Source: Bolinopsis microptera
Lineage: Eukaryota; Ctenophora; Tentaculata; Lobata; Bolinopsidae
Reading direction: 5' to 3'
DNA length: 64,000 nucleotides
NCBI RefSeq assembly: GCF_026151205.1
Contig: NC_087082.1
Coordinates: 16,277,365-16,341,364, forward strand
The notes beneath the pieces were generated by a model. The model made no database searches. It saw only the letters and a list, made by a program, of their open reading frames with translations, and was not told the DNA's origin. This document shows, in pieces, positions 1-10,500 of this stretch (its first letter is position 1; the number at the start of each line of letters is the position of its first letter). Position numbers and translations under genes: made by a program.

Positions 1-611
1 ACGAATGGATGAGCTCGAATAATTTACTTAACAATATTCCGGGACTGCCAAACGCTCACTGCTCAGTCATTACAACAGAAATCAATAATCTAGAATTGTT
101 TTAAGCGTTCACCCTGACAAACTAATAAGCTGAGTCGTGCGACTTACGACTTCTTCACATATATTATATTGTTTTACAATCACAGTGCTGACAAGCTCGA
201 CCATCAGCCTGTATAGTGTATACCCCTTTTACAATTTGTATCCATTTGTATTCATTGAATATTCAATAATAGCAAGTCAAAACAAATTAAATTATGATAT
301 CAGCTGATAAAATCGTGGCTGATTATTTAACAATTAATCGACACTGAATGGTAAAAAGTGAATACATAGTTGAGAACAGATGTTACTTTACATTTACATT
401 CAAGAAGCAACTAATAGTAATATCAAGATTGCGGTATGCTTTTAAAGAATCCTATATCAAATAAAAGGCTCGATAGTCGATGGTGCTGTAGATGTGTCGA
501 GTAAGCATCAAATGTGTTAGTTTATGTTAGATACAAATAATAACTAAGACGAGACAGAATATTTTATTACAGTCAATAAAGTTGGCATACGATGCAATAA
601 TATGACGTGAC
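1..611. other. AT-rich stretch upstream of the LINE, no gene seen
   Basis: I find no convincing open frame, exon or RNA gene here. It should hold either flanking host intron or the non-coding 5' remnant of the LINE. No endonuclease-like coding precedes the reverse transcriptase, so the 5' edge of the LINE cannot be placed exactly. Confidence 0.5.
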
Positions 612-2489
612 ATGATACGCATCGTTAACACGAAACGAAACCGCGCAAAGTATGAAATGATCTACAACCAAACCACATACAGAGCCATCGCTGTAGCGAG
701 CAATCTCGGAAAGCTCTTTGCAAGCATATTGCTGAAAAGATTGATATCATTCCGTGATCAATGTGATCCTGATACAGCCAACCAACTAGGTTTCTGTAAA
801 GACGCACAGACAGCAGACCACATTTTCACACTTTCAACCTGCGTGGAAAAGTATGTCACCAAGAAACGCCAAAGGCTATACACATGCTTTGTCGATTATG
901 CCAAAGCGTTTGATTCCATCTGTCGTGAGGCACTCCTATACAAGTTGTGGAAAATGGGTATTCAAGGGAGATTCTTTGAGTGCATTAAGTTCATGTACTC
1001 AAACTCCTCAGCCAAAGTGAAGCTACTAGACAAGCTGTCACAGAAGATCGACATATTATGTGGTACCGAGCAAGGACACCCCATGTCCCCTGAACTGTTT
1101 AAATGCTTTGTCCACCAGCTTTCACATGATCTCAACAACATCGAAGGAGTGAAAGTCCCTGTCCTAAATGATACAGATATAACTCATCTGCTATGGGCAG
1201 ACGACCTTGTCCTTCTAGCCCTCAACAAACACAGTCTTCAACAAATGCTTGATGTCCTAAACAATTACTGCTCAGAATGGGGCCTGACAGTAAACATTGG
1301 AAAAACTTCAGTCCTTGTGTTTAACCCAACAGGAAGGCATCTGAAGGAAAGTCATGAGTTCAAACTGGGAGAACAACAGATCCCCTCCGGGAGAGAGTAC
1401 TGTTACCTTGGCATTACATTTACTCTGAGCGGATCACTTAAGCTAACACAACAAAAGCTGAGGCAAAAAGCATTAAGAAGTTATTTCTCTTTGAAAAGCT
1501 ACATTGATACCCGCCACATCAGGAAATCTATACTGTTCAAGCTATATGATACACTTATTGTACCTGTGGTGTCGTATGGTTGCCAAGTGTGGCTGCCAAG
1601 CACAGCTCTGTTCCGCAACTTCCCCACAAACACGAGCACCACACCAGAAACAGGAAACGTGTGTACACTCATAGCCAGGGACCCTCTAGAGAACTTTCAT
1701 CTGTCTCTTTTGAAATGGACCTTAGGGGTGAGGAAGTCAACATCCAATGCTGCGATATGGGGTGACACAGGCAGGCATCCACTAGGCATCACGCTATCAA
1801 AGCAAGTGTTTAACTACAAAGAAAGACTTGAACAAATGGTTGTAGACGGTCGTGACTGCTTTGCTAGACACGCTTTCGAAGAGCAGGCGACCCTAAACCT
1901 GAGCTGGTTCTCCACTCTCGAGCAGATGCAAGAAACCATCGAGGCATCAGAGAGAAACCAAGGATTAAGACCAAGCCAGATTAGAAAGAGTTTGCAAAAG
2001 TGGTTTATAAACTCATGGGAAACAGAAAGGACATCTAACAGAAAACTATCATTCTACAACTTAGTGAAGAGAAAGTTTGCTCAAGAGACGTATCTAGCCC
2101 TTGATCTTAAACCTAACTGCTCAAAGAAGATCGCGCAATTCAGAAGCAGCTCCCACCGCTTTAACGTTGAAACTGGTCGCTACGGCAAAAAGCGGTTTAA
2201 CATAAAACATCGGGCCTGCAGACATTGCTGCTCAAATGACGATGACTTGTTAGATCTTCTTTATGAGCTACCAGGGGCCTATCCAGTGATAGAAGATGAG
2301 CATCACATCCTCTACGAATGCCCCCTATACGAAGACCTACGCAAAAACCTGCATCAACGAACGAGGGACCTGTTAGTAATGAGAGAAGAACCGGGAGAAA
2401 TCTTCGACGACTCAACAACTATTAGAGACATTGGACGGTTTTTAAATAAGGTCGATGAACGGAGGTTCCCGAAGAAAAATACTGAATGA
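612..2489 (+). CDS. LINE reverse transcriptase, 625 codons open
   Basis: This frame encodes a non-LTR reverse transcriptase. Visible blocks in order are the fingers motif around AIAVASNLGKLF (residues 25-36), block A FVDYAKAFD (93-101, catalytic Asp95), block B EQGHPMSPELF (153-163), block C LLWADDLVLL (Asp197 and Asp198) and the thumb-side stretch near VNIGKTSVLVF. Trp replaces the usual Tyr/Phe before ADD. The C terminus holds a Cys/His cluster (CRHCC, then DEHHILYECPLY), the gag-knuckle-like finger seen at the end of many LINE proteins. The first ATG is only the first in the open frame; the true protein probably began further upstream with an endonuclease now missing. A frame this long suggests a fairly young copy. 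Confidence 0.88.
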   Translation: MIRIVNTKRNRAKYEMIYNQTTYRAIAVASNLGKLFASILLKRLISFRDQCDPDTANQLGFCKDAQTADHIFTLSTCVEKYVTKKRQRLYTCFVDYAKAFDSICREALLYKLWKMGIQGRFFECIKFMYSNSSAKVKLLDKLSQKIDILCGTEQGHPMSPELFKCFVHQLSHDLNNIEGVKVPVLNDTDITHLLWADDLVLLALNKHSLQQMLDVLNNYCSEWGLTVNIGKTSVLVFNPTGRHLKESHEFKLGEQQIPSGREYCYLGITFTLSGSLKLTQQKLRQKALRSYFSLKSYIDTRHIRKSILFKLYDTLIVPVVSYGCQVWLPSTALFRNFPTNTSTTPETGNVCTLIARDPLENFHLSLLKWTLGVRKSTSNAAIWGDTGRHPLGITLSKQVFNYKERLEQMVVDGRDCFARHAFEEQATLNLSWFSTLEQMQETIEASERNQGLRPSQIRKSLQKWFINSWETERTSNRKLSFYNLVKRKFAQETYLALDLKPNCSKKIAQFRSSSHRFNVETGRYGKKRFNIKHRACRHCCSNDDDLLDLLYELPGAYPVIEDEHHILYECPLYEDLRKNLHQRTRDLLVMREEPGEIFDDSTTIRDIGRFLNKVDERRFPKKNTE

Positions 2490-2742
2490 ATGTCGTGTTT
2501 TGTATATTTTGATAAGTGTGTGGACATTGTATGATACTTTCTTTGTCATTGTTGAGTGCTCTTGGCTGAGTTTTTTCTGCATACGACTGTGCTATCTGTG
2601 CTTTATTCTTTTACATGGCTATCTACTTTTACCACCTTGTTTGGTTATTTGTTACTTTGGGGTAGTTTTGAATATTAAACCTTCTATTCCTATATTGGTC
2701 AGACACGGCATCTGCCGTTTGACCCAATTTTGTTTAATTCCT

Positions 2743-4353
2743 GGGCAATTCCACCGTGACGGACACCACGATTTTGTTGTTTTTTAAAGTTCAAACGAAT
2801 GTTGTACTCGAGATGTTGTTTATTTATCAGCTCCAACTGTTTATTAGTCCACATTTAACCTTTCTACAGGTTGTGTGAAAATTTCAGACCCCTACCATTA
2901 TTACTTTCTGAGATAGCACCCCTGTGACGGACGTGACGTAAATATGACACTTTTTTTGGGTGTCTACTCAGATGGTACCCAAATTTATCTCAAAAAGTTA
3001 TCTATTGTATCTAATTTGGAATTACAATGATAGAAGAAGGTTTAGGGATTTCTGAGATGCCATTTTCTTAGAGATTGCTCAATTTTTGTTTGCGTGGCGC
3101 CATTTTCAAATTGTGACAGACGTGACTGTGACGGACACACGTTTTTTTTCAATTTTTCCAAATCTTCCACTTGACACTTTTATCTTGTTCAGTGACATCT
3201 ACTCTGTATTCATGCCAATTTTTAGGCCTCAAATACCCCCAAGAGGTCTGCAACAGCCAAAATCGTCCATTTTGGGCATACGCTAGGGTATCAGTCTAGG
3301 GGCATCAATTATTTCTCTACTTGAACAAATTTATAACTCTGGTAAAACATTCATCACTGTTCAACGCATCATACTGTTGAGACCATCTCCTAAAAGTTTC
3401 ATTACTTTAGTGTTTAAAATGTGGAAGATATTGAATTTTTACTTCAAAAATATGCGAAAATAGGGTTAAGTCCATTTTTTGTGCCTTTTACCTCTGAAAA
3501 AGTTGTAAGCAAATAAAATGGCAAAAAATCAGTAAATTAAATTATTGAATTACATATGATGTTATTTGATAGTCTAGTCAACATAGTCAACACAATCCAA
3601 CCTTATTTGACTTCTATTTGTCTTGGTTTTAGTCAAAATAATGGAAATATGGATAAAAATGGCTAAAAGTGAGCCGTATGCCCATATATGGGCATATACA
3701 AAATTATACATAACTCGGTCATTTTCTGTCCAATTTTTGATTTGACGACATAGTTTTGTTGAGGACGGCCTCAGCTTTAAGAAAAATGCCTTTAAAGTCT
3801 GTTTAAAGATTTTTTGGAGCATTTTCAAAAAAATGTGACGGACGCGACAAGTTGGGACCCCCCTTACAAAATTTTTTTCTTAAAAGATACAAGCCTGATA
3901 ATTTCTACGGTTCTCCCTTACCTTCAGAAGAGATAGGTTAAAGTGGTTTTTTGAATATAAATAGCACTATGTGGCTCTGAAAAAACTTTTTTGCTTAATT
4001 TTGTGACGGACGTGACACCATCTTTGTGGAAATTTTTTAGAAAAAGTATTTGAGTAACGGTTTTGAAACTTTGCATAGCTCTCATTCTTATGCATATGCC
4101 TAAGTGTATGGAATTTCATAGAGAAATATTGCTGCATACCCAAACTATGGCCCTTTGAAAATTTGAACGATTTTTTTCATTTCCGAGTAGTGTTCCTTTG
4201 AATGAGAAAAATCAAAAGTTAACGCAATATGAAACAAAAAACTTTTGTTGACTTGTAAGGTTAAGAGTCTAATGAACATATTTTAACCAAAATTAGGTGC
4301 CTATCTTAACATTTTTCATTTTCACCAAGTGGAACCTTACCGTGGAATTGCCC
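2743..4353. mobile_element. 1.6-kb non-autonomous DNA transposon with TIRs, inserted in the LINE tail
   Basis: The left end GGGCAATTCCAC and the right end GTGGAATTGCCC are exact inverted copies (12 bp, then imperfect). TCCT lies directly before the left end (2739-2742) and after the right end (4354-4357), a candidate 4-bp target-site duplication. Removing the element restores uninterrupted 11-bp tail repeats of the LINE. No transposase is visible; short open frames inside are not credible genes. The motif GTGACGGAC occurs five times in the same orientation (2756, 2924, 3128, 3835, 4003). A 4-bp duplication is known for Sola-type elements among others, so the superfamily is left open. Confidence 0.8.
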
Positions 4354-4628
4354 TCCTGTTTAATTCCTGTTTAATTCCTGTTTACAGATCGACGGCGACA
4401 CCTCAGATGCGCGCAGAATTTTTCAAGTTCTGCACGCCTAATATAATGTAAACAATTATCACGTGCGTCAAACACCACTCTGGGATACAATAAAGTAGAA
4501 CAATTACATTGTAGAATGTAGGCAGTAGGGAAATTTGATCGTGCATGGTGTTACCGCGGCGAAAATCTTGTACTTACTTTATAATATAAGGAAATTGAAA
4601 AATGAAGAAGTATAATTATTATCTCCAG

Positions 4629-5151
4629 GCTCTCGATAGAAGAAGACTACAGAAGATCCCAGCTCACTTCCCCAAATGTAGAGGTTGATAGTTTCCTTCA
4701 ACAACAAAGCGACCAGTCTATTCTTACTCCTGATAATTTTGATTCCATTCTCGATCAGTAAGTTGATCGTGAAAGCGAAAGTGAAAGTGAAAGTTGTAGC
4801 TTCAAATTGAAAATTAAAGTGATTCAATCGTTTCTTATAGTATTACTTCGATGATCATCAGTCAAGTCTCATTTAGTGCTATGTGCCGGATTCAATTATA
4901 AATATCATTCATTTGTCCCCGATTAAATTCCAGTAATCTAGTAAAGCGCTAAAATTTCTTTAGCGGATAAATTAATATGCTAATTAAGATTAATCACTTG
5001 ATTAATTAATTATTGTATCCGCAGAGTATTGTCCGAATCTAAAGTTGACACAGCATTCAGATTGAATGTGAAGAAGAAAACAACACGTCTTGCTCCGTTT
5101 GTCACCCACAATATCGAATTCCTGCTTGACAACGTCCCTGCAAATAGATAG
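4629..5151 (+). CDS. Last two exons of an unrecognised host gene (5' part not seen)
   Basis: Two exons can be joined by an ordinary GT-AG intron. Exon 4629-4757 follows an acceptor ATCTCCAG and ends at GTAAGT; exon 5025-5151 follows TATCCGCAG and ends in TAG. Phase is conserved across the intron (phase 2). The reading gives about 85 residues, acidic and Gln-rich first (SFLQQQSDQSILTPDNFDSI), then basic (FRLNVKKKTTRLAPFV), ending LLDNVPANR. I do not recognise the family. The upstream exons should lie to the left, beyond the LINE, which would then sit in an intron of this gene. Coding character is inferred from open phase-matched exons only. Confidence 0.6.
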
Positions 5152-5477
5152 CACGGAAATTAACGTTGAAAATTAAAACGTCTGAGAATTTTTATAAAAT
5201 CACTTTCCCATTGATGTAAGGGACTTTTCTTACTTCAATAGTTTGATTCCGAGGAAACTATAAACTTTTCGTTTGGCCCTATTTTCGGAACTTTTTTTCA
5301 AGTTTTCTTATTAAGGTTTTGTTGGCGTATTGAAAAGGTTGTATTAAACATACTATCCCGAATACAATGCCATTATCAATCACAGTTATTATTAATTTAT
5401 TAATCGTTTCGTACATGATTTCATATTGTGTTCAGTTGGTACAGGTCATAATATTACATCAAAGAATTCGAATCGGT
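5152..5477. other. Spacer after the unrecognised gene
   Basis: AT-rich non-coding sequence, presumably the 3' UTR and downstream flank of the preceding gene. Nothing further is seen. Confidence 0.5.
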
Positions 5478-5913
5478 GCAAAGTGTCCAGCCAGTCAACT
5501 TACTTGCAAAGTATCCAGCCAGTCAACTTAATTGCAAAGTGTCCAGCCAGTCAACTTAATTGCAAATTGTCCGGCCAGTCAACTTAATTGCAAAGTGTCC
5601 AGCCAGTCAACTTAATTGCAAAGTGTCCAGCCAGTCAACTTAATTGCAAAGTGTCCAGCCAGTCAACTTAATTGCAACGTGTCCAGCCAGTCAACTTAAT
5701 TGCAAAGTGTCCAGCCAGTCAACTTAATTGCAACGTGTCCAGCCAGTCAACTTAATTGCAAAGTGTCCAGCCAGTCAACTTAATTGCAAAGTTTCCAGCC
5801 AGTCAACTTAATTGCAAAGTGTCCAGCCAGTCAACTTAATTGCAGAGTGTCCAGACTCCAGCCAGTCAACTTAATTGCAAAGTGTCTAGCCAGTCAACTT
5901 AATTACTTCCCTT
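5478..5913. repeat. 28-bp minisatellite, about 15 units
   Basis: Head-to-tail copies of a 28-bp unit containing CCAGCCAGTCAACTTAATTG followed by CAAAGTGT. Units differ by single substitutions and one unit carries a short internal duplication near 5850. It lies between the gene ending at 5151 and the KH gene. Confidence 0.95.
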
Positions 5914-6132
5914 ATTGCTATCTGATAATCAAATATATTCGAAAACATTTGAAAGCAATAGTTAGGAAAACTGAAATAAATAGTGTATACTGATTATTGA
6001 AGCTATAATTTAGGAAAAAAGGTCTGTTTTTCAACAAACAATTTTGCGCAAAATGTGCGCACATTTATCACTTTTTCTACTGTTAATGTAACCTAATATA
6101 TTGAATTCCCCCACCAGAATAGGAGGATAGGT

Positions 6133-6843
6133 ATGTGGAAATCTATGATCAGCAGTCCCAGAGCCTCAACGTTAGTCTCCGCTATCAGACTACGTTCCCT
6201 CCAACGGACCCTCTCAGTAGTAGCTAGTGAAGAAGTGGAGACTCAAATTGTGGCAAATGAGGCAGTGGAGATAACAGAAGTGGAGTCTGAGATTGCAGAG
6301 GACACCATGTCACGTGTCAAGATGGGCATTCCTTTTTGGGTTACTAAAACATTGATTGGGGTGGGGGGTGCGAATATAAAGCAGATGAGTAGCGAGTTTA
6401 ATTCCCTTATCAAGGTCTCAAAATATGGAAATAACTTCCCCGGTACCAGTGAGGCAGTGGTTTTGATTGAAGGTGAGCGAGATGACGTTATTGCAGCTGT
6501 CAACAAGACTGTTGATTTTGTCCGCTCCACAGAAATTCCAGAGGGGATAAAAGATCGAGAAAGAGCTGAAAGGAGGCAAAAATATTCTCGTTTGATAATC
6601 CCTTCGTCTTTGTCTGGTAAATTCATCGGGAAAGGAGGAGCAGTAGCAACGAAAATACGGGAACAATTTGAGCTAGAAACCTTCAGTGTTCAAGGTAGGG
6701 AATATATTCCAGAAGGGTTTGAAGAGAGGTCAATAATTATTTCAGGGGAGGAAGAAAACGTCAAAGAGGCCATGGCCCATGTGATGGAGGAGTTGCGATC
6801 TCAATCTGGACGCGCTCAGTTAGATGAAAACTTAAACTATTAG
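6133..6843 (+). CDS. Two-KH-domain RNA-binding protein with mitochondrial-type leader, intronless
   Basis: A 236-residue protein with two type I KH domains. KH1 spans about residues 62-130 with the loop GVGG (76-79) and the stretch KVSKYGNNFPGTSEAVVLIEG-like downstream, which recalls Nova/PCBP KH domains. KH2 spans about 150-222 with a standard GKGG loop (166-169). KH domains bind short single-stranded RNA. The first 32 residues are rich in Arg, Ser and Leu and have no acidic residue, a profile typical of a mitochondrial presequence; this localisation is predicted only. KH1 has Val instead of the usual basic residue in the GxxG loop, which may weaken RNA binding. The gene has no intron, and an acceptor-like CCCCCACCAG lies about 15 bases before the ATG. 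Confidence 0.85.
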   Translation: MWKSMISSPRASTLVSAIRLRSLQRTLSVVASEEVETQIVANEAVEITEVESEIAEDTMSRVKMGIPFWVTKTLIGVGGANIKQMSSEFNSLIKVSKYGNNFPGTSEAVVLIEGERDDVIAAVNKTVDFVRSTEIPEGIKDRERAERRQKYSRLIIPSSLSGKFIGKGGAVATKIREQFELETFSVQGREYIPEGFEERSIIISGEEENVKEAMAHVMEELRSQSGRAQLDENLNY

Positions 6844-7541
6844 CGATATAATCCTAATTCATAGACCGAGTTGAGATTTTAATGTTGAACTGTTCCTGTT
6901 TCCATGCAATTTCTCAGCAGTTTCGGACATCACGAGAACAAAAATACTTTCCTGTACTCTCTCGTTCAGCTGAATTTGATTTGAACTTAATTTTTAGTTG
7001 AAACGGAATGTATCACAGTGATTTCTGGGAGTTATGATCGGAATCTGTATAAATAGCTCGTGTAATTTCATTTGGGATATTGTGGTATTCAAAGTTTGGT
7101 GTGTCCTGCTCAATCAGAATGGATATTATCAGCTGTACAATGACCCTTAAAAATGAAGCTTTAAAAATGAACCTTATTAAGGTTCATCATGATCTGTCAT
7201 CTGCTATAATTTATTAATTTATTAATTCATTTTTCATAGCAACATGTTTTTTACTACGGTTTTATACTTCATAATTATCTGCTAAATTTACAGAACTTTC
7301 TCTTAAATTAAAAAAACTATGTGGGTTCAAATTTAACTAATTGTTTAATCATTAACTTCTTTTGAAAAATGGTTAATTATGCTGATGGTCTGGGCTGGAC
7401 AGCATATTTTGAACCACAACTAAATTGTTTTTTTCAGTTTAAAGACATCCTTGAATAATGTTTGCTACGAACAATTAATGTTATATTATGTTAATTTCTA
7501 TATATTACTAAAGTTAACAATTCAGGAAATGCGGTTCCAGA
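6844..7541. other. Spacer between the KH gene and the membrane-protein gene
   Basis: AT-rich, non-coding. It holds a 21-bp inverted repeat at 7168-7188 (arms ATGAACCTT and AAGGTTCAT) and, at its right end, an acceptor-like TGCGGTTCCAG one base before the next ATG, with TTAACAAT about 25 bases upstream. Confidence 0.6.
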
Positions 7542-10500
7542 ATGGCATCAATAGAGGACGATATAGTGATCTCGTGTATCCGGACAGTGGTGGTAAAAAC
7601 ATGCAGTACTGCTGCTACACTGACAAAGTTCACAGGTGAACGTCTACTTGACCTGGTTGGACTCGTGTTTAATCTAGCTGCTATTTGCACCATCGTCAGG
7701 GCTTACCCCACTGTAAAGTTGATCTGGCGGTATAGAGATGATAAAGCGTGGAGGTTCTGGGTGTGGCGGGGTGGGGGGTTACTGCAACTTGCTATCTTTA
7801 TCTCTGACATTCCTTTTGCTGTCATGTTCATCCTTGAAACTGTTTTCTTCTGGAGATTAGCACTTCTGATACGCAAGAAAATAAAGAAGGATAGGAGTTG
7901 GTTTGAAAAGTATTGCTGGAAAGATTTTGGTTACATCGGATTCCAAATTCGTGCTGATATTTTCAAATCCTTTTTAGGCTTGACAACTGACATTCTTGTC
8001 ATACCATTCGCAATAACTGTGTTCTCGTCGTGGCGATTTAAGCGTGCATACGATAAGTTAAAAAGTGAGGATAGGGATCTAAAACGTAAACTGATACTCC
8101 TGCAACAGTTTCTCTTGTTACTGCTCGACATTGCAGTCTTGATCATGTTTCTTATCCAGTGCCTGACATGGAGATTACCTGTTATGATCTTACACTGTAA
8201 AAAGATAGGCGAAGAATACAGTGCAACGTCCGATGCAACGACTATAGATGAGTTTGACAAGATCGACTGGGACTTTCGGCGACGGACATTCCATAATTTT
8301 TTGCGTCTCATCCTGGATATTTTAATGCTACCACTGGTCTTACTTCTCTTCTTTTCTTGGAGAGCTCCAATTCTTATTAAGAAATTTAAGAAGTTTGCAG
8401 AAAAATTGTCCGATAAAAGCAGCTCGATGTCGAGATGGGATGCCGAATCGCAGCTCAGAGGTGGAATACTAACACATTTCTGGAGGTACTGTATTGATCT
8501 GGCAACACTGGTCCCCATTCTTGTGGTGCTGTGCTCTTGGAGGTTTCCAATTCTAATCCTGAAGTTTCAGCGGTTCTTCAAGACAAAGATGAAGCGGCAA
8601 GATGAACTCAAACTTAGATATTCCATTTTCTTTCATGCTGGACAGGTTTTGATTGATCTTTTATCCATTCCACCAATGCTTATCACGATATTTTCATGGA
8701 GGTTAGTTGTCTTCGTTCAAATCTTCCCATTAGATTCGAATAAGACAGTAGCCCGAAAGTTCAAAAAAGTGAGATTGCAATTTTGGTGGGAATTCCTGTA
8801 TTTTTTGTTGGACTTACCCGTTATCGTGGCCTTTTGTGGCACAACTTGTCTTAGTTGGTGCTTCCCTTGGAGACTCCTTAAAATATTCAAAGAATTTAAA
8901 GAATTCGGGGCAACATGGAAGTGGAAAACTACAGTACCAGAAGGACATGCGAATGATAATTCTAGCCTCGTTTGGTTTTACTCTTTGCGATCTTTTTACC
9001 GCCATATTTTGTGTAATAACAGTCGTAACAGGATGGAGACTTCCTTTCCTCATTAAATCAGTACAGAAAGAAAGAAACGAGCAGTCAAAAAGGAGAACCT
9101 CGTTCAGTTCGCACTTTGTTATTCACAAGGCTGTTTTTAAGCAGTTTGCGTTGCTCTTTGTCGACCTAGTAATGCTTGTGTTTCTGGCTATGATATTCGG
9201 GACCATTTGGAGAATACGACCAATGGTAAGAAAGATTCTCAAACACAGTAAATATGAGGATCCTAATAAGAAAAGTGATGATGATGATGATGATGACGAT
9301 GCAGAAGATGATGAAGGTGAAGGCTTGGAAGCCAAATATACTGGTGAAACATCTGATGGTACCACAGGAACGAAGCAGCCATGAGGGCAGTGATGCCATT
9401 AAATCTCAAGAGGTTACGCAGGAAACCATCGAGTTGGGACAAGTAACGGAGTCCACTGCTATTGGAATGACTGAGGCTGATAGTGCAGCGAAACCTGAGG
9501 ATAGCTCAAATATAGTGGATAAAAAGGATGAAGACCCAGTACCAAGCAATCCATCATTCTCTGACAAATTCTTCGGAGTCAGAGGCTGGAAAATCCGCAA
9601 AGCAATCTGCCTGAACATATTTGGTCTGCTGCTTGACATACCATCGTTTATAATGCTCATAATTAACTGTGCTTTTATGTACCAAATACCCTTCCTTCTA
9701 CAAAGGTTTTTGGAGTGTGGTGATTTCTATCAAGAGTTTTTCTTCATCATGGTGGATGAAACCAATCATCTGCTCCAAGACATTGCCTTTTTCCTCCTGT
9801 TCCTTGTTCTCACAATCGTTCGTCCTATTTCCGTTTGGATCAACATTTTCGAAGACAACGATCACCTAAAAGCAAAGAAATCAAAAGAGTACCTAAAGAA
9901 ACTTCGTCACATCATCAAGCAAAGAAAGAACATGCAGCTACGCATAGACTCTGCTTTGTCTGTTTTTGTGAAGTACAATCAGCTTTATGCTGCAAGTCCA
10001 GACTCTGTCACAAAGAGGTTCATTGACGAAGTGATGGTATACAATGACGAGATAAAGGACTCAAGAGACAAGATGCTTGACAGAGAACTAGATGATAAGC
10101 TTATCTACATTCTCGCCAACATTTACTTTTATGAGAGTAAAAAGCCATACTTATTCACACGACGATTTAAACTTGAAGAGATGTACTGCCTAAGACCTTG
10201 TGTAGCAGCAAGGGAATCAAATCTAAAGATGTGGACTGAGGAGATTAAGCTTGTTAATGATAAACTGGAAATATTTTATGAGCAAATTGTATCCTTTAAA
10301 ATCAAGACGCCTCCTCTGTGGGGTGACAAAAACGGCTTCTTTTTGAGAACCAGAAAGCAAAACCAAAAAGTCATCATCCACACAATAACATCCGGCTACT
10401 TCGGGACTGTTGCCCTGTTTGTTCTGAACTCCATTTTCATATACAGGATCCCAATAATGATAAGGAACATGCTGAAGGTGTCCTACTGTCGATTCAGAGT

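Larger units (their letters stand above)
612..4385 (+). mobile_element. 5'-truncated LINE (non-LTR retrotransposon) with 11-bp tail repeats
   Basis: The element contains a long reverse transcriptase frame (612-2489), a 3' UTR, and at its right end tandem copies of the 11-mer GTTTAATTCCT, the sort of short-repeat tail many LINEs carry. One copy (about 2732-2742) is separated from the others (4358-4385) by a DNA transposon occupying 2743-4353. No apurinic endonuclease is visible upstream, so it is called 5'-truncated. It lies upstream of exons at 4629 and 5025 and is probably inside an intron of that gene. The left edge is uncertain. Confidence 0.75.

Noticed and set aside
5784-5993. 69-codon frame over the 28-bp repeat
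   Set aside because: The repeat is read through by chance because 28 bp shifts frame each unit; no start context and no domain.
9123-9399. Poly-Ser minus-strand frames opposite the poly-Asp region
   Set aside because: Antisense shadows of the acidic stretch of the membrane-protein gene.
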